Shown here in pieces: positions 6,497 through 11,431 of a stretch of 11,431 nt of DNA (position 1 is the stretch's first letter; every line of letters begins with the position of its first letter). Under the pieces are notes generated by a model, which ran no database searches, was not told the origin of the DNA, and saw only the letters and a list, made by a program, of their open reading frames with translations. The translations under genes and the position numbers were made by a program. The DNA comes from JASLPR01 sp964496475 (GTDB taxonomy: Bacteria > Chloroflexota > UBA11872 > VXNJ01): assembly GCA_964496475.1 (NCBI GenBank), contig CAZBZS010000061.1:1-11431 (forward strand), written 5' to 3'.

Positions 6497-6700
6497 CATC
6501 AAATCCTTTCGGGATCGCACCCGGTCGATACATGTTCAGTTGAGCCCGAACTTACCAACCCGCCGTCTCGATCCTTTCGATTCAGCGGACGCATCAAGCT
6601 CCGCTTTGCGTGATGGAAGCCCCGCCGCCGGAATCAGATTCTGCCTCGAATCCCCCACTGTTGCGAATTCGGGATCAGGCAGGTGGCTCGCCCTGTCGTG
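6497..6700. other. Intergenic region between glycosidase and dehydrogenase operon
   Basis: This is 204 bases between two co-oriented - strand genes. It holds a short imperfect hairpin (GATTC 6637-6641 with GAATC 6648-6652), without a T-tract, and two copies of ATCCTTTCG (6503-6511 and 6571-6579). The first copy includes the ribosome binding site of the dehydrogenase. I could not identify a convincing promoter, although one is expected here. Confidence 0.4.
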
Positions 6701-7999
6701 CTAGAGACCCTCGTCCATCGCCTTTAGCACCAGATATCCGGGGCGCGGGCTGCCGTCGCTCCTGACCACCCCGAACGGATACTTCTCGTCCTCCGGCCCC
6801 ACAACCATCTGGAAGTTCAGATTCCAGACGAACATGTGTGTGACGTACGGGTAGTCGCGCCTGATCAACTCGAACGCCCCCAGCAGGAACTTGGCCTGAT
6901 CCTCTTCGGTGTTGTCCACGCCATAGCCGTATCCCTCGGACTGGTTCGCTGTGCTCCAACCAAACTCCGTGAACCAAATCGGCTTATCCCCATCTCCGTT
7001 TTCTTCCATGATCCGCCGATAGTCAGTAAACCGGAGAAAATAGAAGGAGTTGTGCCCGTTCCAGCCCTCGCCCCTTTCAGCGCCAAACGGTTGGTCGGGG
7101 GCGTTGTTGAACCCCGGCGGGTGCGCCCCCATGGCATCGTAGTAATCGCCGATCTCCGGCATGGACTCGTAGACCTTCTCCAGGTACGCGGCGTCGTCCA
7201 TGGCGATGTTGGGATCGACTACCCCTGTCGGAGTCGGTGCGCCAAACACCACCGTCGCGTCCGGGTCTACCGCTTTGACCCCCTCGTAGCCAGCCTTCAG
7301 CAGCTCGCCGTAGGCGCGATAAGCGCCGTCGTCCAAGACTCCCCATTCACGAGCGAAGTTCGTCTCGTTCCAGATTTCATAAGCCTGAACACGGCCGAAG
7401 TAACGATTCGCCAGCTCCCCCATGAAATCCTTGAAGTCGGCCGGGTTCGCCGGGGGACCGTGCTCCCTCCCTCCCAGCGCCCAGCCGGGCGCCTGCACAA
7501 TACTTAGGAGGAGATTCAAACCCGCCGCCGAGACAGCTCCCACAACCTTGTCCAGCTCGGCCCAGTCGAAGCCGCCTTTCTCCACCGGCTCGGTGAACTT
7601 CCACCAGATCTGTTGCTTCAGCCAGTTGAACCCGGCCTCACGCGTCAATCGCGTGACCAGCGCCCGGTCCTGGTTGTACAAATGCGCCTGGAAACCGTAT
7701 CCCTCTAGTGGGCGCAACCCCGCCAGCAGGCCGGGCGCCGGGGATTCCAGCACGTCCACCGACGCTGCCGGTGCTATCACCGCCGGGCGAGTCGGCTCAG
7801 CAGCCGGCTCAGCAGCCGGCCCAGCAGCGGTTTCAGGCGCCTTCGTTGCGGGCGGTGGCTCAGGAGCAGCCGGTACCGACTCCGGCTCCGGCTGGCCGCC
7901 GCAGGCAACTAATAGAGTGGAGAGTGCCACTCCCGCCGATGCCACCAGCAGGCTACGTCGCGAAATCTCCAAATTGCCCCGTCGTATACATGCGTGCAA
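6701..7999 (-). CDS. Tat-type lipoprotein, clan GH-A glycoside hydrolase-like
   Basis: The predicted product is 432 residues and exported. Residues 13-33 read ISRRSLLVASAG followed by VALSTLLVAC: a twin-arginine signal with a lipobox whose Cys33 would be lipidated, so the protein folds before export and is anchored outside the membrane. An Ala/Pro/Glu-rich linker (about 36-80) follows. The remaining TIM barrel has YEIWNETNF, with Glu212 as likely acid/base, and KPIWFTEFGWST, with Glu345 as likely nucleophile. This is the clan GH-A arrangement, as in GH5, GH39 or GH53-like enzymes. The reach to a WNLNF strand is also typical. The polysaccharide or glycoside substrate is unknown. Start chosen: TTG 7999, with GGGAG six bases upstream (8006-8010); TTG 7972 would give a shorter n-region (MEISRR) and is also plausible. 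The preceding 204-base gap to the dehydrogenase suggests separate control. Confidence 0.85.
   Translation of the reverse strand: MHACIRRGNLEISRRSLLVASAGVALSTLLVACGGQPEPESVPAAPEPPPATKAPETAAGPAAEPAAEPTRPAVIAPAASVDVLESPAPGLLAGLRPLEGYGFQAHLYNQDRALVTRLTREAGFNWLKQQIWWKFTEPVEKGGFDWAELDKVVGAVSAAGLNLLLSIVQAPGWALGGREHGPPANPADFKDFMGELANRYFGRVQAYEIWNETNFAREWGVLDDGAYRAYGELLKAGYEGVKAVDPDATVVFGAPTPTGVVDPNIAMDDAAYLEKVYESMPEIGDYYDAMGAHPPGFNNAPDQPFGAERGEGWNGHNSFYFLRFTDYRRIMEENGDGDKPIWFTEFGWSTANQSEGYGYGVDNTEEDQAKFLLGAFELIRRDYPYVTHMFVWNLNFQMVVGPEDEKYPFGVVRSDGSPRPGYLVLKAMDEGL
7794..7829 (-). repeat. Three 12-base tandem units in the lipoprotein linker
   Basis: GGCTCAGCAGCC occurs twice back to back and a third time with two changes. 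It encodes the Ala-Ala-Glu-Pro type linker of the lipoprotein. Length polymorphism by slippage would stay in frame. Confidence 0.7.
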
Positions 8000-8068
8000 C
8001 GAAAACTCCCATGAGATCGGGCCGGGCCGCCCCAGACGGGGTGCGGCCAATGTGCTTGGAGCAGGAAA

Positions 8069-8077
8069 TGGTATTAT
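8069..8077 (+). promoter_or_regulatory. Extended -10 promoter candidate for the SPFH gene
   Basis: TGG-TATTAT matches the extended -10 pattern TGn-TATAAT with one mismatch. No good -35 is seen at 17 bases, which extended -10 promoters tolerate. It lies in the 168-base divergent region between the lipoprotein and SPFH genes and would give a leader of about 85 bases. Confidence 0.4.
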
Positions 8078-8167
8078 CTGCTGTCGGACGAATCCTAACC
8101 CCTAAGCATCTTTTGGCAGCACCGGAATCCGGCTACCGCGACCGGTCGCCTCACAGGAGAGATCTCA

Positions 8168-9037
8168 ATGGCACAATCGCGCACCGGCTCTGCGGCCGTC
8201 GGAGTCTTAGTGGTCATCGTCGCTTTCGCGGCGCTGGCGGCAATCTTCAGCGTTCGCATCGTCGGCGCCGGCCAGGTGGGAGTTATCCACACCTTCGGAG
8301 TCGTAGATGACAATCCCCGTCCCTCCGGCATGCTGTTCAAGCTTCCCTGGGCGAGCATGGAGACCATGAATGTACGCACTCAGCAGTTCACCATGAGTTC
8401 CGCCGCTGAGGACGTCGGCGCGCTGGCGGGCGGTACGGTGAATACCCTGACCTCCGAGGGTCTGACCGTCGGCGTCGACCTCACCATCTTTTACCACCTG
8501 AACTCTGCTCAGGCGCCGGAGGTGTTCAAAACAATCGGACCCCAATTCGAGAGCGTGATCCTGCTGCCGGCAGTTCGTGGCGCCATCCGTGACATCGTCG
8601 CCCAGTACACCGCCGAAGACCTTTATACCGTGGCCCGGGAGGCCGTAGGCGAACTCATTCAGGAAAATCTTGAGCGAGACCTCGAAAAACGCGGGATCAT
8701 CGTGGAGCGAGTCCTGCTGCGCGACATTACCCTGCCGACGCAAATCCAACAGGCGATCGAGCGCAAGCTTGCGGCCGAGCAGTCCATTCAGGAGCGTGCA
8801 TTCCGCGTCGCAGAGGCCGAGCAGGAAGCCGATCGTAGGCGTGCCGAGGCTCGTGGTCAACGGGACGCGCAGCAACTCATTAACGAGACCCTCACGCCGG
8901 AGTACCTGCAATTCCAATACATCCAGAGCCTGTCCACCTCGCAGGACGGCAACATCATTTACGTACCAGTTAACCCGGGTACCGGTTTGCCGGTCTTTAT
9001 TGACGCTGGAGACCTCGGAAGTGGCGACAGTCCGTAA
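8168..9037 (+). CDS. SPFH/prohibitin-family membrane protein
   Basis: The 289-residue protein has one N-terminal membrane segment (about 8-29, GVLVVIVAFAALAAIFSV), then an SPFH domain beginning VGAGQVGVIHTFGVV (32-46). It continues through LTVGVDLTIFYHL, FESVILLPAVRGAIRDIVAQYTAE, LEKRGIIVERVLLRDITLP and an Ala/Glu/Arg-rich helix AEQSIQERAFRVAEAEQEAD to about 235 that should form a coiled coil. This is the prohibitin-like layout of proteins that assemble into membrane rings and organise membrane proteases or lipid domains. The ATG has AGGAG (8155-8159) 8 bases upstream, the clearest ribosome binding site on the + strand here. There is no NfeD-type partner and no FtsH or Hfl gene beside it, so it is an orphan SPFH gene. 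Its partner protease, if any, lies elsewhere. Confidence 0.93.
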   Translation: MAQSRTGSAAVGVLVVIVAFAALAAIFSVRIVGAGQVGVIHTFGVVDDNPRPSGMLFKLPWASMETMNVRTQQFTMSSAAEDVGALAGGTVNTLTSEGLTVGVDLTIFYHLNSAQAPEVFKTIGPQFESVILLPAVRGAIRDIVAQYTAEDLYTVAREAVGELIQENLERDLEKRGIIVERVLLRDITLPTQIQQAIERKLAAEQSIQERAFRVAEAEQEADRRRAEARGQRDAQQLINETLTPEYLQFQYIQSLSTSQDGNIIYVPVNPGTGLPVFIDAGDLGSGDSP

Positions 9038-9065
9038 GAACCGCCGGGCATAACGGCGAACTGTC
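9026..9065 (+). terminator. Two-part hairpin over the SPFH stop codon
   Basis: GACAGT (9026-9031) pairs with ACTGTC (9060-9065), and inside it CGCCG (9042-9046) pairs with CGGCG (9054-9058). The outer left arm is coding sequence. No T-run follows, so it is at best a weak or factor-dependent terminator. Confidence 0.3.
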
Positions 9066-9125
9066 CGGTCCTGCGCGTCTGTCGAGGGCGCCTCTGGCAA
9101 TCGGGTAAACTCTCTGGCCGCCGTG

Positions 9126-9202
9126 GGGCGATTAGCTCAGCTGGATAGAGCACTACGTTTACACCGTAGGGGTCGCAGGTTCGAGCCCTGCATCGCCCAC
9201 CA
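9126..9202 (+). tRNA. tRNA-Val(TAC)
   Basis: The cloverleaf can be drawn completely. The acceptor arms GGGCGAT and ATCGCCC are fully paired. The D-arm is GCTC/GAGC and the anticodon stem CTACG/CGTAG encloses the loop TTTACAC, with anticodon TAC at 9160-9162. The T-arm is GCAGG-TTCGAGC-CCTGC. Discriminator A (9199) is followed by encoded CCA. TAC reads GTA and, with modification, other valine codons. Confidence 0.97.
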
Positions 9203-9244
9203 GCGCTGACAGCGATCCCTGCATTAGCAACTGCCGTCGGCCTG

Positions 9245-9320
9245 GCCGAGATAGCTCAGTCGGTAGAGCAGTGGACTGAAAATCCATGTGTCGCCAGTTC
9301 GATTCTGGCTCTCGGCACCA
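9245..9320 (+). tRNA. tRNA-Phe(GAA)
   Basis: The acceptor arms GCCGAGA and TCTCGGC pair fully. The D-arm is GCTC/GAGC. The anticodon stem GTGGA/TCCAT (one G-T pair) holds loop CTGAAAA with anticodon GAA at 9278-9280. The T-arm is GCCAG-TTCGATT-CTGGC. Discriminator A (9317) is followed by encoded CCA. It lies 42 bases after tRNA-Val, probably in one transcript, and its 3' end faces the integrase gene, a common attachment-site position. Confidence 0.97.
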
Positions 9321-9384
9321 GGAGTTCCGTCCCTACCTGCGCCAAACCTGTGGGGAGTGGATAGTCAGCTCGATCTGACCGCGA

Positions 9385-9408
9385 AATGTAGCAACCGATG
9401 TAGCAACC
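9385..9408. repeat. 12-base tandem repeat between tRNA-Phe and integrase
   Basis: ATGTAGCAACC occurs at 9386-9396 and again at 9398-9408, a perfect 11-base match with period 12. It sits 66-88 bases past the tRNA-Phe CCA and just downstream of the integrase stop. Short direct repeats at this place are typical arm-type binding sites of tyrosine recombinases; that role is inferred. Confidence 0.55.
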
Positions 9409-9434
9409 CGGTGCCGTAGCCGCCCTCAACAGTC

Positions 9435-10202
9435 CTATCCGGCCAGCTCGTCAGCCATTCTTATCGCTCTATCCAGGTCACCTATCGCCTCTGCCACGAC
9501 CCCAGACACAGACCCTGTGTAGACATCCAGCGTGGTATTCACGTGACTGTGCCCCAGCAGGTCCTGTACAGCTCTCGGGTGCTTGTTCAGGGCGAATAGC
9601 TGAGTCGCAAAAGTGTGTCGAAGGTCATGCCGCCGGCGTCGTGGCAAACCGGCCCTCTTCAGTTCCTTAGGAAACTCGGCCAGTACCTGGGCCTCCCGTA
9701 CCGACGTACCGTTTCTGGTGGGAAACACGAGGTCGTTGTCCTCCCAGCGTTCCCCTGCCTGGAGCCGCAACTCTGCCCCGATCACTCTAGCCCTTTGGAG
9801 TGCGTCTAAGCCGAGACTTGTAAGTGGCAATATGCGGCGACTCTTCGCTGTCTTCGGGTCGGTCAGTCTCCATTTACCACCCCGTTCCCGCGTCAGAGAA
9901 TGCCGCACGTGAAGGATGCCGCCGGGCCTGAGTCCCCAATACAGCGTCACCTCCACCTCGGGAATGGTGCCCGAGTAGATTCCAAGGCAACCCGTGAAGG
10001 CGACAGTCTCGTTTAGCCCCGCCCGTGTCAAGCTCCCTGAGAGTGGGTAGGGACTTCGATCAAGGTATTGATTCGTTGTCACGTTGATGCATTCGATTGA
10101 AAGCCACCCACGTCCATCGATGATGCTTATGCGCCCATAGCTATTAGTCGCTGTCAGCCGGACCATGATGCTGAGCGAGGTGTCTGAACTCCTGGCGGTC
10201 AC
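9435..10202 (-). CDS. Tyrosine recombinase/integrase with unusual N-terminus
   Basis: The C-terminal half is a clear tyrosine-recombinase catalytic domain. It has the GGKWRLTDPKTAKSRRILPL beta-hairpin with Lys117, HDLRHTFATQLF giving His192 and Arg195, LLGHSHVNTT giving His218, and the nucleophile Tyr228 in LDVYTGSV. It cuts and joins DNA at att sites. The first catalytic Arg is probably Arg92 in LYWGLRPGG, but only 25 residues separate it from Lys117, against about 39 in integrases of this type as I recall them; the ELLALRWSDVDL-like strand is absent. Residues 1-88 do not resemble the SAM-like core-binding domain or an arm-binding domain. Hence the protein looks like a truncated or chimeric integrase and may be inactive. 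The start is uncertain (GTG 10202, or ATG 10166). It ends 115 bases from tRNA-Phe, and the SDR gene upstream stops 32 bases before it. Confidence 0.82.
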   Translation of the reverse strand: MTARSSDTSLSIMVRLTATNSYGRISIIDGRGWLSIECINVTTNQYLDRSPYPLSGSLTRAGLNETVAFTGCLGIYSGTIPEVEVTLYWGLRPGGILHVRHSLTRERGGKWRLTDPKTAKSRRILPLTSLGLDALQRARVIGAELRLQAGERWEDNDLVFPTRNGTSVREAQVLAEFPKELKRAGLPRRRRHDLRHTFATQLFALNKHPRAVQDLLGHSHVNTTLDVYTGSVSGVVAEAIGDLDRAIRMADELAG

Positions 10203-10234
10203 GCCTGATGATGCGGGATCGCGCGGTCTCCTCG

Positions 10235-10999
10235 CTAGTAGTCCAGCGCGGCCCCACCATCCACTTCCAGCGAATGGCCGGTTACGAAAGACGCGTCTTC
10301 TGAAGCAAGGAACAGGCAGGCCCGTCCGATCTCTTCGATGGTCGCCTTCCGGCCGATCGGATGGATGTCGTCCATCATGCCGAGCGCCTCAGTGAGGTTC
10401 CCGGTCGAGCTGGCCCATTCGCGCATTAACGGCGTATCGACACCCGCCGGGAGAATCGCGTTGACCCTCACTCCCTGCGGAGCCAGTTCGACCGCCAGCG
10501 CCTTCGTAATACCGAGCTGACCCGCCTTGGTCGCACAATAAGCGACGGCATCCCGCTGCCCGAGAATACCGACCATCGATGACATGTTGATGATGCTGCC
10601 GCCGGTTTCACGAAGGTGCGGCACGGCGTATTTGCAGCCGAGGAATGTACTGGTGAGATTCTGTCGGATAAGCGCCTCGAAGTCTTCCAGTCCGATATCG
10701 TCAATCTTTGTCACCGGTGGGTGCCACCCGGCGTTATTGACGAGGACATCCAGTCTTCCGTAGCGCTCGATGGCGGCGTTGATGGCGTTCTGGATCTGGT
10801 CCGGCACCGAGACATCGGTTCGCACGAGGATTGCCTCGCCGCCTTCCGCCTCAATCTCCGCCACTGTCTCCAGGCCCGGCCCCTCGGTGCGGGTCGCGAC
10901 CACCACCTTGCAGCCTTCCCGCGCCAACACCAGCGCGCACCCCCGGCCAATACCACGACCGGAACCCGTGATTACGGCAACTTTGCCTTCGAGTCTCAT
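10235..10999 (-). CDS. Short-chain dehydrogenase/reductase (SDR), classical type
   Basis: The 254-residue length is normal for classical SDRs, cytoplasmic NAD(P)-dependent oxidoreductases of alcohols, sugars, steroids or acyl groups. The cofactor motif TGSGRGIG is at 11-18, the structural NNAG at 88-91 and Asn114 in QNLTST. The catalytic Ser141 is in NMSSMVG, with Tyr154 and Lys158 in AYCATKAG, so the whole tetrad is present. The C-terminal FVTGHSLEVDGG is typical of the FabG-like group. The ATG is preceded by GGAGG 10 bases upstream (11010-11014 on the + strand). It lies 64 bases downstream of the Gfo/Idh fragment on the same strand, which suggests one operon for sugar or polyol oxidation. 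The family alone does not reveal the substrate. Confidence 0.96.
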   Translation of the reverse strand: MRLEGKVAVITGSGRGIGRGCALVLAREGCKVVVATRTEGPGLETVAEIEAEGGEAILVRTDVSVPDQIQNAINAAIERYGRLDVLVNNAGWHPPVTKIDDIGLEDFEALIRQNLTSTFLGCKYAVPHLRETGGSIINMSSMVGILGQRDAVAYCATKAGQLGITKALAVELAPQGVRVNAILPAGVDTPLMREWASSTGNLTEALGMMDDIHPIGRKATIEEIGRACLFLASEDASFVTGHSLEVDGGAALDY

Positions 11000-11009
11000 T
11001 CTCGGTGAA

Positions 11010-11014
11010 CCTCC
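11010..11014 (-). promoter_or_regulatory. Ribosome binding site of the SDR gene
   Basis: GGAGG on the - strand, 10 bases before ATG 10999. It supports that start and marks independent initiation within the operon. Confidence 0.65.
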
Positions 11015-11063
11015 ATCTGCTTTCGTATGCCCACGCGGTGGGCCTAGATCGTCGGTGGCCCGT

Positions 11064-11431
11064 TTAACCGATTTCGTCGGGACTTACGACCCGGTGCGTT
11101 TCCATTGATCGGTATGCCGCGAACAGCGTCCGGAGAGTGTCCAGATTATCTCGCGCTGCCGTCGCTGGCGTGCCGTCCGTCTGGATCGACTCCATCAATG
11201 AAGCCATCGGCCCCACAAACGCGTCCGGGATCCAGAGATCATCCATCACCACGTCAAACCAGCAGTCCCGGCGCAGCCGCTTTGACATGTAGCGGACTGT
11301 ATCAGGGCGCCCGTGCGGGTAGTTGTAGAGGAGGCCGATGGTGCCCTCAATTCGCCCCTCCGACCCCTCGAATCGAAAGATCGCATGCTGATCGCCGGTC
11401 CAGTTCCAGTTATTGGACCGCACCATCGCCG
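11064..11431 (-). CDS. Gfo/Idh/MocA-family oxidoreductase, C-terminal part (partial)
   Basis: Only about the last 120 residues lie in the window; the frame is open at the right edge, so the ATG at 11426 is probably internal. The sequence has a beta-rich part, HAIFRFEGSEGRIEGTIG, then PDAFVGPMASLMESIQTDGT, PATAARDNLDTLRTLFAAY, RSMETHRVV and SPDEIG. The last segments (bulky helix, PAT-x-x-RDNL, AAYRS near the C-terminus) are characteristic of the second domain of Gfo/Idh/MocA dehydrogenases. The Rossmann domain and the EKP motif are outside the window, so it is not possible to say whether it shares the odd active site of the paralogue at 4513-5565. The SDR gene follows 64 bases downstream on the same strand. 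Confidence 0.85.
   Translation of the reverse strand, partial: AMVRSNNWNWTGDQHAIFRFEGSEGRIEGTIGLLYNYPHGRPDTVRYMSKRLRRDCWFDVVMDDLWIPDAFVGPMASLMESIQTDGTPATAARDNLDTLRTLFAAYRSMETHRVVSPDEIG

Noticed and set aside
6637..6652. GATTC/GAATC hairpin as a terminator behind the glycosidase gene
   Set aside because: Five base pairs, no T-tract and several overlapping GAATC words make the structure weak and ambiguous.
8207..9100. 297-codon open frame on the - strand opposite the SPFH gene
   Set aside because: The + strand frame has a complete SPFH domain, a membrane segment and a ribosome binding site; the antisense frame has none of these.
9104..9111. TAAACT as a -10 box for the tRNA genes
   Set aside because: Only four of six positions match and no -35 is found at 16-18 bases, so it is not distinguishable from chance.
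9245..11431. A second copy of the tRNA-Phe 3' end as attR
   Set aside because: No copy of the T-arm/acceptor segment was found by eye beyond the tRNA itself; if present it lies outside the window.
1..11431. CRISPR array, complete insertion sequence, toxin-antitoxin or phage-defence genes
   Set aside because: No regularly spaced repeats, transposase motifs or defence-protein signatures were seen; the only mobile-DNA gene is the integrase.

Overview
The window is visibly GC-rich bacterial DNA. It reads like an uncultivated Chloroflexota genome of the Dehalococcoidia/SAR202 type. That placement is an inference from the gene mix: divergent aldo/keto-reductase-like and Gfo/Idh-like proteins, a 3-hydroxyisobutyrate-dehydrogenase-type protein, an SDR, a Tat-type lipoprotein glycosidase and an LGFP-like secreted protein remnant. 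It is not based on a phylogenetic marker comparison. TAA, TAG and TGA are all used as ordinary stops.

Left part (1-4031): the 3' end of lysS is followed after 9 bases by complete serS, a translation block on the + strand. Behind serS lies a broken WD40-repeat gene on the - strand (about 1599-2033) with one -1 and one +1 frameshift that cancel out. A gene-free stretch with a bulged inverted repeat follows. Then come two + strand genes: an aldo/keto-reductase-fold protein that appears to lack the usual catalytic tetrad, and a xylose-isomerase-like TIM-barrel protein whose metal-ligand positions look unusual.

Middle part (4032-8167): a + strand pseudogene for a secreted LGFP-like protein carries two in-frame nonsense codons. 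It meets a - strand pair, a 3-hydroxyisobutyrate-dehydrogenase-type oxidoreductase followed 4 bases later by a Gfo/Idh/MocA-fold protein, which is almost certainly translationally coupled. The Gfo/Idh protein lacks the EKP motif and the usual Asp/His pair. Upstream on the same strand is a clan GH-A glycoside hydrolase-like protein with a twin-arginine signal and a lipobox.

Right part (8168-11431): an SPFH/prohibitin-family membrane protein with a good ribosome binding site and an extended -10 candidate is transcribed away from the glycosidase. tRNA-Val(TAC) and tRNA-Phe(GAA) follow, both with encoded CCA. Next come a 12-base tandem repeat and a - strand tyrosine recombinase that has a normal catalytic C-terminus but an unrecognised N-terminus. 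This tRNA/repeat/integrase arrangement is typical of an integrated element edge, although no second att copy is visible. The window ends with an SDR and the C-terminal part of a second Gfo/Idh oxidoreductase, both on the - strand and probably one operon.

No CRISPR array, complete insertion sequence or clear defence system is visible. The most notable observations are two decayed genes, three enzyme-fold proteins with substituted catalytic positions, and the chimeric-looking integrase beside tRNA genes.
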